64,000 nucleotides of DNA from Paramacrobiotus metropolitanus (taxonomy: Eukaryota; Tardigrada; Eutardigrada; Parachela; Macrobiotidae): assembly GCF_019649055.1 (NCBI RefSeq), contig NW_026570266.1, positions 1 to 64,000 of the forward strand, given 5' to 3'. Shown in pieces: positions 20,846 to 29,437 of this stretch (within the stretch, counting starts at the first letter, position 1; each line of letters begins with the position of its first letter). The notes below the pieces were generated by a model. It saw only the letters and a program-made list of their open reading frames with translations, searched no databases and was not told the origin of the DNA. The translations under genes were made by a program, and so were the position numbers.

Positions 20846-21085
20846 ACGGAAGTACATCATCGGAGGTTCCTTGCCCAATAGGCGAGACCTATAACCTCCG
20901 TAACGGGGATGTTTCTCTTGCCCAATAGGCGAGAAGGGAAAGGATCGGACAAGACCTGACCGTACCCGACCGTTTAAGCTTACATCTAACCATAGAACGT
21001 TTAACCCAATAGGTTTACGTAATGACCCAAAAGGTTTAAAAACAAAAATAACTTAACAATATTAAGTTAAGTGTTTTGACCATAG
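20846..21085 (+). other. Hairpin-rich intercistronic spacer
   Basis: This 240-bp spacer holds four CAATA hairpins: 20870-20886 (CTTGCC/GGCGAG), 20916-20934 (TCTTGCC/GGCGAGA), 21003-21015 (AACC/GGTT) and 21049-21069 (TAACTTAA/TTAAGTTA). The last keeps the loop with an AT-only stem, the best evidence that the loop rather than the GC-rich stem is conserved. Confidence 0.75.
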
Positions 21086-23395
21086 CCTTCTCAGCCCCGA
21101 ACGGAAGCCTACGACTCGGATTGCCAGGCGTGCAAGGCCAATAACAACTCTCCTCGGACACGCCAACCCTGCGCGGAATGCCTGTTATGGCACTTGGACA
21201 GACAAGCCGGGGATCATAGAGTCACACGACGGGACCAGGCCAATGCCCTGTACGTCCAGGTCGTCACCGGGAACTTGAGTGCCTACATGCACGCCGTCCA
21301 TAACAGCCGCATCCTTGATGAGTTGGACGGTCGACAACTGCTCTACATGTGGGACATGCAGCGCTACCGCAGACGTACCCACGAGCCCGGCTGGGATAAC
21401 ACCCCAGCAGTCCCGGACAACGCCCGATTGGTCCATGCCCGTGAACAACGACGGGAGCAGGAGCGCGAGGATGACCGCCGAGAAATAGAGGCAGCCGACC
21501 GACGGATCGCTAAGGCCCAGCGTGAGCACGAAAAACGGACACGCCCGAAGGAGAACAAGAATCCCATCTTAGGCGTAGCCGGCGACTTACAGGCTAGGCT
21601 CATGGCGGAACCCAAAAGGTTCCCGGATGAGCCCTCAGCACCTCTTAATATGGACGTGCTGAATCCGGATCGGACCCTAAAAACGTCCAGCCTCCAGGAT
21701 GCGTTCCAGGTCGGCCCCGCCCCACTTACCGGGTTGACGGTAACACTCACCGGACCTGACGGCCGACAATATATGGCCCAAATCCTTGACCCCCAACAAA
21801 CGGAGGCTCTGCCGGCAATTCAGCGGAGCCAGGTAGAACAGCAGCTGGTAGCCCCACAAGAAGGTGGCTTACCCCAGCAAATGGACAGCGCACCCTTGCA
21901 GCCCCCGGCCCAACCAGTGGTTCGATCGGCAGAACCACCAGCGACGGCAGCAGTGACCCCAACAGGGTCCACTCCGTCTAACCGCAGAACCCAGAGTGTG
22001 TCGGACTTGGCACCCGGTGACCTGCGCCATAGGCTCGGAAGGGACCTACGACACAAGCTGGAGGCTCAACATAGGCCGGATGAACAGCCTTCGAAGGATC
22101 GGACCCGACCCTCCCCCGGCAAGCGATCCGGTTCGGAGGATACCGGGCTCGTCGTGGACTCCAACAGCAAGTCCCGGCGTAACTTCACGCAGCCTGTGGC
22201 CCGACACCAGACGGCTCGACACCCAGCCCTGCGACCACCCCCACCTTTGGAACAGCTGGACGAGCTGCCAGTGCAACAGCGTCCATTACCAGACCCGGAA
22301 CCGGTAGTGCCTAGCCAGCATGACCCTCGGTACGACCATGCACGCCGACAGGGCATCGCAGTGGAGATACCACACCCGACGGAACGGACGAACTACATCA
22401 TGGGCACTATGCAGTACCGGGAGGATCGACGAAACCAGATCTGGCACTTGGTCAATGACCTTCGGATCTTCCTCGACCACTCTGGATACCAACAGATGTT
22501 CGAACATCGGCAATGGTCCGAGGACTTCGAGATGAATGATCGGCTGTCCTATGGCATCGGATTCCCATACTACCGGACGAACGGTTTGCCTAGCACAACC
22601 GACCCAGCGACTTTGGGATTGCCACTTGACCACCTGGATTGGTCTCAACTGAGCCAGCTCCCGTTGTTCTCTTCGGAACGGGAGATCACGGACCATACGG
22701 AATGGGTGGCGCAGTTCGTACTCACCGAGGCACAAGCAGCCATGGTGATCACTGCAGCCAGAGCGGCCCAGGGTTTGCCCGAATACCTTGGCAACATCGA
22801 ACCCAGAAGCCCGGGAGATGCTCCGTTGGCCTTCCAGACAGCTTTGCGACTGATCTTCGCGGCCCGACTTGGCCACCATCACAGCCACTACACCCTGTAC
22901 TGCGCGTACCGGAATAACAACATTCCGCCCCGACTTCGGACGGCGGTGGCCCAGCTGAGCGCGCCGATGCGAGACACAGTGGTGGGATTATGGCTGCGTG
23001 ACTTCTTGATGACGGCAGAGCGATGGTACAAGGAATATCAGTACCATCCGGACGAAGAAAAGGATGTCGACGAAGCCTCGACCCTCTCGGAATGGTGCCG
23101 GACCCATCGCCACTTGCCGCCCGGGTTCACATCACCACCGATGCCCGAGGGCAAGTCATCCTACAGGTACAACATGTGGCCAGGTTCATCATCCTCGGGC
23201 AGGAACCGCCGAAGACGCGAAGCCCGCCGAACCAAAGCCGAAAAGCCCGGACAGGAAGCTTCAGAATCGCAGTCGACCTGTACCCAGGAGGCTACATCCT
23301 CGAACCACCCAGGCCGACGGGAACGGGATAAGGATGATGACTCGGAAGGTTCCCACTTCGGTGGTGGAGCCCCGGTCAACGTGGACTTGGAATAA
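21086..23395 (+). CDS. Accessory ORF 7: zinc-ribbon-like start, coiled coil, unknown globular domain
   Basis: The frame is open from 21,086 (after a TAG at 21,083-21,085) to the stop at 23,393-23,395, but has no ATG before the first conserved segment. That segment reads CQACKANNNSPRTRQPCAEC at 21,122-21,181, i.e. C-x2-C-x12-C-x2-C followed by a His: a possible zinc-binding module. Then come a charged coiled coil (about 21,430-21,540, 'AREQRREQEREDDRREIEAA'), a Pro/Gln-rich linker and a globular domain of about 250 residues (about 22,320-23,130) with aromatic clusters ('IWHLVNDLRIFLDHSGYQQM'). The tail is basic, then acidic. I recognise no family. The start codon is uncertain; a non-ATG start, recoding or splicing are all possible. 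A perfect GACCC-CAACA-GGGTC hairpin is at 21955-21969. Confidence 0.55.
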   Translation, partial: PSQPRTEAYDSDCQACKANNNSPRTRQPCAECLLWHLDRQAGDHRVTRRDQANALYVQVVTGNLSAYMHAVHNSRILDELDGRQLLYMWDMQRYRRRTHEPGWDNTPAVPDNARLVHAREQRREQEREDDRREIEAADRRIAKAQREHEKRTRPKENKNPILGVAGDLQARLMAEPKRFPDEPSAPLNMDVLNPDRTLKTSSLQDAFQVGPAPLTGLTVTLTGPDGRQYMAQILDPQQTEALPAIQRSQVEQQLVAPQEGGLPQQMDSAPLQPPAQPVVRSAEPPATAAVTPTGSTPSNRRTQSVSDLAPGDLRHRLGRDLRHKLEAQHRPDEQPSKDRTRPSPGKRSGSEDTGLVVDSNSKSRRNFTQPVARHQTARHPALRPPPPLEQLDELPVQQRPLPDPEPVVPSQHDPRYDHARRQGIAVEIPHPTERTNYIMGTMQYREDRRNQIWHLVNDLRIFLDHSGYQQMFEHRQWSEDFEMNDRLSYGIGFPYYRTNGLPSTTDPATLGLPLDHLDWSQLSQLPLFSSEREITDHTEWVAQFVLTEAQAAMVITAARAAQGLPEYLGNIEPRSPGDAPLAFQTALRLIFAARLGHHHSHYTLYCAYRNNNIPPRLRTAVAQLSAPMRDTVVGLWLRDFLMTAERWYKEYQYHPDEEKDVDEASTLSEWCRTHRHLPPGFTSPPMPEGKSSYRYNMWPGSSSSGRNRRRREARRTKAEKPGQEASESQSTCTQEATSSNHPGRRERDKDDDSEGSHFGGGAPVNVDLE

Positions 23396-23893
23396 AAGAG
23401 ACCGGTAGCTGGACCCCAATAGGGTTAGGCTAACCGTAAAACCGGTCAAATGGACATGACGACGTCTCCAATAGAGACGTATCCCATAGATGGAACCTAG
23501 CTTGTGGAGCCACAGATCGTTGGCCAACCACCTTACAGTTCGTCAAACCACATCTGCTACCAGGCCGCACCCTCAATAAGGGACACGGTCCAAGGGCAGT
23601 GCAGATCGCATTAACCACGATTAGCTACCTAAACCGGACCCTCAACAAGGGATACGGCGGTAGACCTGACCTTGTATTACGTCCAAACGGCCCGGAGCAT
23701 ACCTTTCACCGAGCCAATCTTCATTACCCTGCAGATCATAGCCTTAACCATGATCTTATCCTCCTGCAGATCGCAGTCCTAACCACATCTGCTACCATTA
23801 AGAAGTTACAGAGTCAGCCACAAGTACGGCTGTCCGTGGTGATCTCAGCGAGGAAGGCAACCTGCAGACTGCACCTAACCACGACTGACTAAC
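23396..23893 (+). other. 3' non-coding region, first part
   Basis: No coding frame is convincing. It contains CAATA/CAACA hairpins at 23413-23425, 23462-23480 (perfect 7-bp stem ACGTCTC/GAGACGT), 23570-23582 and 23639-23651, and repeated phrases 'ctgcagatc' and 'taaccac'. This begins about 4.5 kb of apparently structured non-coding sequence. Confidence 0.6.
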
Positions 23894-24250
23894 CTGTCTT
23901 TCGATCCGAGCAGATTGCTCGATACCTCACCGGACCCTAAAGGCTCCGGGGTATGAGGCCCAATAGGCCTCCATCTGCGGAAGGATCCAGACTTCGGCAT
24001 CATATAGGAACTTCCGTTCCTATATCTTACATAGCTCCAATCCATTGCTGAACAACGGCAGCGGAAGCAGAATGCGAACCTTCTTCGATCCGAGCAGATT
24101 GCTCGATACCTCACCGGACCCTAAAGGCTCCGGGGTATGAGGCCCAATAGGCCTCCACCTGTGGATGAACATTCTAAGTTCCGTCCCTCCGACGCGGGGA
24201 GCGATATCACCCACATCGCGGGAACGGAAATACCTCGGATCGAAAGACAG
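23894..24250 (+). repeat. Structured module: duplicated three-hairpin unit bounded by a 17-bp inverted repeat
   Basis: The block opens with CTGTCTTTCGATCCGAG (23894-23910) and closes with its exact reverse complement (24234-24250). Inside, a ~74-bp unit occurs twice as a near-identical direct repeat (about 23900-23973 and 24084-24157). Each unit holds three hairpins in a row: CGAGCA-GAT-TGCTCG, CCGGACCC-TAAA-GGCTCCGG (one C-C mismatch) and GAGGCC-CAATA-GGCCTC. Between the copies is a fourth, ATATAGGAAC-TTCC-GTTCCTATAT (24002-24025). As RNA this would fold into a closed multi-branched domain. Confidence 0.8.
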
Positions 24251-24479
24251 AGTCCAAAAGAAGTGGACCTAACCGGACTTCACCTCACGAAAGGCCCAAC
24301 AACTACCTTGTGAACCCAATAGGTTCCAGGGAAGGTGCCCAATAGGCCGCCAGAAGTTAGCGGAGCCTGATCCCCTGCGGACGACCAAGGCAGAAACTCA
24401 GACCTCGTCGTCAGTAGAGGAGACCGAACCGGCAACCCTCGGACTACCGTAGTTCTGGAAGAGAAGCCTCCTAAACCAC

Positions 24480-25870
24480 GTTAGTCCGGACCTTCGCACG
24501 AAAGGCGGTTTCTCCGCGCAGATCAGCATGACCTGCTGTTCTGCACGGATAATCCACTCCGGCAGAAGACTCTGGAATCGAACCTCGGATGGATCCCTCG
24601 GATAGACCCGATAAGTACGAGTTCAACCTGAACCGTACCGGACGTCTCCCCAGGTTTCCCTGGATGAACCGGACGGAATGTTCCGGTCTCCGGCGACAAT
24701 GACAGGAGGCGAACCGAGCCAAATAGCGAGGTTAGCCGACCCCCGACGGTTAGCTGGCTCCAGCTGGATCAGCGACTCCGCCGACCTGCTATCCCCGGAG
24801 CTAAAAGGGAACATCATAGGGCGTGGTAGAATCCCGACCCACCATTGACTTAGGGAGTAGACCCCAATAGGGATACCCCGATGTCCGACCCTCTGATTAG
24901 AAGGGTCGAACCCGAAGAAAACCTCAGTTCACCGGGATAAATCGCACGAATAGCGGCTGGCTAGCGGCGAACTGTGACAACACAGTTCATCTCGTCAGCC
25001 CCTCCGGCAGAAGGATCCTGGAGGCTGACCCTGATAAAAGTGTGAACCATGGAACGTCACATCGGGACGAATCGTACGAATAGCGACTGGACAAGCACAA
25101 CTGCGCACAACACAGTTGTCCCTGTTCAGGTCCCTCCGACAGAGGACCCCCGGCTGATCAGTTCCGTAACTTGGACTGCAGAGCCCAATAGGCTCTTACC
25201 CTTGAACCTTACTAGCCGGGACCTCGCGGACATAGGCAGCGAAAACGTCCTATATCAGCAAGGCCCTGGTGACAGCCCCAGTATCGGACCCTTCGCACGT
25301 AAGGAGGTCGGACAGAAGTTCCCAGCATGATCTGCCGGGTACTCCTGCTCGCACCCAGCCGGTAGAAGGACCCGGTGGAACTACGGTTCCATAACTCCGA
25401 ACCTTCGAGCCCAATAGGCTCCTATTCTTCAACCGAATGCGGACCGTGTGGTACAGGAAGCCATAATCCCTGACAACCCGATCCGCACGACTCGAACCCT
25501 TAACGGAGTACGGATTACGCCGACCTAGGACGAAATACTCCCTCGGTCAGCGAACCCGTATGACTAATTTCCGGAACCTAATCCAAGAGGATTCCGCTAA
25601 CATGTTCCCGAAGAAACTACTGCCATCTTCAGCAACGTGTTTGCCAACAGACCCATGGACACCCCGGGAATCGGAGTAATAGCTGACTGACCTCCACTTG
25701 AAGTCAGCACGAGAGCCCAATAGGCCTCGGCAGCATAACTCCGGCGGAATCCGTCGTACGAAAAGCGACGGGACGGTGCTGCGCGGCGCGATCCGCTTCG
25801 CTCCACCGGCCTGTCCCTCCGGCAGAAGGACCATCGGAGGATGCAAGCCTTCGCAGATCGCGTACAACCA
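24480..25870 (+). repeat. Array of about five diverged hairpin modules (CGCACGAA and GGCAGAAGGA loops)
   Basis: Five diverged units share two landmarks. The first is a small hairpin with loop-like CGCACGAA or CGTACGAA (near 24,494, 24,943, 25,067, 25,291 and 25,753); stems vary, for example CCTT/AAGG and CCGTCG/CGACGG. The second is GGCAGAAGGA or close to it (24,561, 25,006, 25,135, 25,361, 25,821), usually enclosed by a variable stem. The best is 24994-25029, with stem GTCAGCC(C)CTCC against GGAGGCTGAC. Between the landmarks there is often another stem, such as GAACTGTG-ACAA-CACAGTTC (24,968-24,987). CAATA hairpins are interspersed. No protein is encoded. Confidence 0.55.
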
Positions 25871-27135
25871 CGACCTGTTACCATGTCAAGTGGCGCAGAT
25901 CAACCACGATCTCTACCTTACCGTGGATGCCCATCGAGGCCCAATAGGCCTCCCTTCCACCCCGGAACGGAACGGAAGAAGTGGGACATTAGGGCACACT
26001 CATGCCCTTACCCCTACGCACAACGCTGTGTTGGAGTAATGGTATGAGTGACCGGCATGACCATTTCACCGTGAATCGGACTGTGGTCACCGGAAGGATG
26101 TACCAGGACATTAGGGTACACGGGTGAATGCGTATATACAACATCAGTATATAATCATTCCTCCGCGTCCGACATGACTGAACCCCCAACGGAGGCTACG
26201 GACGTCCATAACTACGCCAACAGGCCCAATAGGCCTTTAGCCCCATATTCCGGCATCCCGGGTGTTTCCGCCTAAGTGGAAGCACGGGATCAGCCGAGGA
26301 ACGGACCAGCTTGGACTCCGTCTTTAAAACTTAGAGTGCCTACCTCGCAGCTTTGACCCAATTAGGTCTTATATAGCTGTCGGGGAGCCTCTTTTGCATG
26401 ATTTTTGCTAGTCACCCGGTGGACATCTCCAGCATCAAGCGGACTCCCACCAGAGCATGTTGGGCCAGTCTCGTTACCGAGGTTCGGACCCCCGGACACC
26501 GAGGCTAATTGACCCTCGGATACTTGTTCGGACCCTGTCCAGAGGCACTGACCCTCTCCATGTTACCCAATAGGTGACGGGAGACGTTAAAAGGGTTTTG
26601 CCCGGGCAGAATGCCTTTGGACCAGCCTTAGCGGATGCTGACTACCTCACCACCGAGGCTACCCCGGACACGGAGGCTGCCCCGGATAGCGACTTCATCT
26701 CACCGGTAAGACCCTCGGTAGAGTTGCCCAATAGGCGACCTACACCGTTAATAAGGGTTCTTGCCGAGATGAAACGACCATCAGACCTTCGGATACCGAG
26801 GCTCGAACCTCCGACCCTCGGACCCTTCGAACCCCGGCGATCATCCTCTCCGAGTTACCCAATAGGTGACAGGAGACGAATTTAGGATTTTCAGCCGAGC
26901 GGAACATCACCGTATCCATTTGCCAGCGCAGCCGAGGGTACAACCCGGACTCTAACTCGAGTACCGAGGCTGCCAATGGACTTAGACTCAGCAACCGAGG
27001 CTGAGCTTGGACTCTGATTTCACAACCGGAGCTGACCCTCGGTTACCGAGGCTACCATCGGACTTCAAAACCTTGAAGCCAACCGGATACAGGGTCGGAC
27101 TCCCGTACAGAGGCCATATCATCATGCGGACCAGA
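25871..27135 (+). other. 3' non-coding region with many CAATA hairpins
   Basis: No gene is seen. Hairpins with constant CAATA loops lie at 25936-25952, 26222-26236, 26562-26578, 26723-26739 and 26854-26870, and a CAATTA one at 26355-26368. The words 'accgaggct' and 'cctcgga' recur throughout, also in the first 1.5 kb of the window. Confidence 0.5.
26441..26470 (+). repeat. Copy 1 of a ~30-bp direct repeat containing TGTTGGGCCAGTC
   Basis: GGACTCCCACCAGAG is followed by CATGTTGGGCCAGTC. A near-identical copy (GGACTCCCGCCCAGAGG, then CATGTTGGGCCAGTC) is at 28089-28120. The TGTTGGG word is a plausible LTR start, so one copy may mark an LTR edge. Confidence 0.5.
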
Positions 27136-27172
27136 ACGTGGTTTACACTGCACAGTGCAGTGTAAACCACGT
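27136..27172. repeat. 37-bp near-perfect palindrome
   Basis: Two 18-base arms (ACGTGGTTTACACTGCAC at 27136-27153 and its exact reverse complement at 27155-27172) flank one central A. It is the longest perfect short palindrome noticed in the GC-rich element and has no CAATA loop, so it is a different kind of site. Confidence 0.9.
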
Positions 27173-27819
27173 CCATCGACCACTCGACCCTATGGAGACC
27201 AGGCATTAACCGGTCCTTGTTGCCCAATAGCCGACAGGACACAATATTACGGTTTTGCCCGGATGGAACTTCGGATCACCGGACTCTTCCGGAGGATCCA
27301 CCGATCAATAGACCCAATAGGTCTTATCCTGCACCCAGAGAGGGTACCTTACGGTATTCGCGGATGCGACAGTGCCTCTCCATCAACCTTACCCGATGAA
27401 CCTCGGCTGGACGTAAGTACGAGCTATCTTACCCGGCAACGGAGGTTCAAGCAACTTTACCGGAGGATCCCGGTCGGAAAGTGTGTTTCACGCCCGTTTC
27501 ACACCCGACAATGGAGATCCATACCTTACCCGAAGTTGATAGGGTCGAACCTTTGACCCTCGAGGTCGAACCCCGACCCTCGGTGAAATGAACCGGTACC
27601 ACTTGGTATCCCGAGAACCGATGCCTCGGACCTAGATGGCCGGATATCCTGTGGACTGGAGCCCCCGTGAGCGGATCAGCTCTAGTCGGAATGAGCACCC
27701 GGACCAAAGCCCCGGACCAAAGACTTTGAGTTTACTTTTTCTAATCTCGAAATGATGTTCTCAATTTTATTGATCTTTTCACTAACCTGCTCACCAGGAA
27801 TTGTGATGTTATTTTTACT

Positions 27820-27834
27820 AGAGAGAGAGAGAAA
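27820..27834 (+). promoter_or_regulatory. Candidate polypurine tract
   Basis: An uninterrupted 15-nt purine run (A, five GA units and further purines) follows a T-rich stretch (27,811-27,817) and precedes TGGAATAATA. LTR retroelements prime plus-strand DNA from such a tract just before the 3' LTR. The surrounding AT-rich island (27,730-27,870) stands out from the GC-rich body. Confidence 0.4.
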
Positions 27835-28531
27835 TGGAATAATACTTTATTTTTTTTACTTTTCGCCGTTACGGACACGACCAACAGATGCCTACACCGG
27901 TCCAACAATACCACCGACCGACCTTCGGATTTCGGCCGTGAGTTGTATCGCCACCACGGGTCCGGAGGAGAACGCGGCACCGAGAGACCTTCGTCATCGG
28001 ATACCCCGAGGCGCAGCCACCGACCCCAATAGGGTCGTGTGCGGAGCGGGCACTGGAGCGGTACGAGGCCGGTCCTTCGCAGGGGCTCGGACTCCCGCCC
28101 AGAGGCATGTTGGGCCAGTCGCTATGGCAGCCTACGAGTAGGCAGCCAGCGACAGTCCCGCTTCCGGTGTGCTGACTCACACCGAGTCGCACTCGCTGTC
28201 GAGCGCTAGATCGGCCTCGACTCAGGCAGCTTTCCGCCCAGCCTTTCGTCTCGGCCAATCATCGGCCTCGATGTAGGCGGAGCCACGCCTCCTTTCCACA
28301 TCTCGGCCTATCAGCGTTCGTTCGCTCGTGTTGGATCTGCCCAGTGCCGCATTAGGCTTTTTCCCATGTTATGGCTCGATGTGCCATTCATTTTCATTCA
28401 TTAGCTGACATTCGGTGATTTACACTCTACAGCTCACATCGAGCCTTTGTGTTTTGGTTCTCTGTACTTTATTGCTATCCACAATAAAGCCTCTTCTCAC
28501 TATCGTGAGCCTTTGTTCGCCTGCTGTCACA
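27835..28531 (+). repeat. Candidate 3' LTR (boundaries uncertain)
   Basis: If the purine tract is the PPT, the LTR starts TGGAATAATA at 27835. Alternatively it starts at the TGTTGGGCCAG at 28108. The downstream half looks like U3/R/U5: an AATAAA signal at 28483-28488 within 'ccacaataaagcctc', a repeated 'gagcctttgt' on either side (28441 and 28508), and an end near '..ctgctgtcaca' (28531) where the sequence turns AT-rich. The 5' LTR is not in the window, so the pair cannot be compared. A CAATA hairpin (28021-28037, 6-bp stem) lies inside. Confidence 0.4.
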
Positions 28532-29437
28532 CCACCTCGGCTCGTTGAGTCAAGCTTTCAACTAATTTCAACAGAAATCATTTCAATTGCTTCAAGTGAC
28601 CCAAGTTATTCTGTGCGAATAAAAAGAATTGTTGGACATAGTAACTGTTGCATTGTTCCACATATCCCTCGGTCCCATAGTTCGACGATCGCAAAACACC
28701 CGGAGAAGCGTTCGAACATTTTTTTTATAAATCAGTAAATCAGTAAATCAAATCAGTATCATTTTGTAAATCAGTATTCAGTCACAGCCCACAAAAGTGG
28801 CAAACATCCCAAGAAGAAAGGCGACAACGCCTTTTACAGTCTGGGAAAATATGCCATACGTGTGCACAATTACAGATACATACATTACGGGGCAGGAGTA
28901 CGGAAAACGGTCGCGCCATTCACAATGCGAATTTGGCAAGTATCAGCTGAGCAATGCGCATCATTCGCATCTGTGAGTGTGGCAAGTAAGTATACTGCCA
29001 TCATTCGGATGGCGATAAATTTATACAAAACCAGCAGCAAAATGTCATGCTAACTTTTATTTCTTACTCAGTGTATTAGAAAAAAATTGGCAGTAAAGCA
29101 TTACACACTGTAAAATATGCATGAATCGCAAATTTTGAGGTTTTTACGGCAAGGGAAAGCCGATGCAAAACTTAAACAAAGTCAGTCGATTAAATTCAAG
29201 GGGTGAGCGGCATGGATCTGCGTGCCAGCTCCCTTAATTATCTTTAGAGCGTCCTTGCCGCACTTTTCGGCAACTGCCTGGCCTAATGGGCCGTCGATAC
29301 GCTCTGGCACTGCTGCGTCGCCCCAGAAGTAAAGTCGACAGCATAAGAAACGCACCAATGTTGTAAGTTCCACAAGAAATAAGTAATTTAAAATACATAC
29401 GAGTACGAGTACGAGTACTGAAAACAATCAAGCCTCT
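28532..29437. other. AT-rich host flank; possible short hydrolase-like exon
   Basis: No confident gene. 28,735-28,785 has repeated 'aaatcagta' units. A short simple repeat (gagtac) is at 29,400-29,418. On the minus strand, 29182-29340 reads 'FWGDAAVPERIDGPLGQAVA' ... 'IIKGAGTQIHAAHP', which faintly resembles the C-terminus of an alpha/beta hydrolase. No splice site confirms it. Confidence 0.3.

Larger units (their letters stand above)
70..28037 (+). repeat. Dispersed micro-hairpins with constant CAATA/CAACA loop
   Basis: About 40 short inverted repeats share a loop CAATA (or CAACA, CAATAA, CAATTA, AATA), while the stems change from copy to copy yet remain complementary. Examples: 70-81, 436-450, 484-498, 596-608, 1340-1357, 2961-2973, 3029-3043, 4286-4300, 4330-4344, 4920-4941, 5947-5961, 8818-8828, 10839-10856, 12036-12052, 14251-14270, 15495-15511, 16301-16313, 17652-17665, 20482-20503, 20870-20886, 20916-20934, 21003-21015, 21049-21069, 21955-21969, 23413-23425, 23462-23480, 23570-23582, 23639-23651, 23955-23971, 24139-24155, 24312-24326, 25180-25196, 25407-25421, 25936-25952, 26222-26236, 26355-26368, 26562-26578, 26723-26739, 26854-26870, 27310-27324 and 28021-28037. 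All have the loop on the + strand, the sense strand of the element's ORFs. G.U-type pairs recur (GTTACC with GGTGAC; CTTGCC with GGCGAG). The set ends with the GC-rich element. Confidence 0.85.

Noticed and set aside
11571-20900. Many minus-strand and alternative-frame ORFs in the GC-rich element
   Set aside because: GC-rich, codon-biased sequence leaves antisense frames open. They share no domains and follow the plus-strand frames as shadows.
24000-25900. Repeats with spacers, considered as a CRISPR array
   Set aside because: Unit lengths and spacings vary, the repeats are diverged hairpins, there are no cas genes, and the context is eukaryotic.
1-28531. Bacterial or viral contamination as the explanation for the GC-rich block
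   Set aside because: Ty3/gypsy pol domains, a retroelement polyadenylation signal and continuous passage into host-like sequence within one contig fit an inserted LTR element better. A chimaeric join cannot be fully excluded without reads.
29182-29427. Alpha/beta-hydrolase-like C-terminal exon on the minus strand
   Set aside because: Only a faint pattern (GAG..IH); the catalytic His context is disrupted and no splice acceptor is found.
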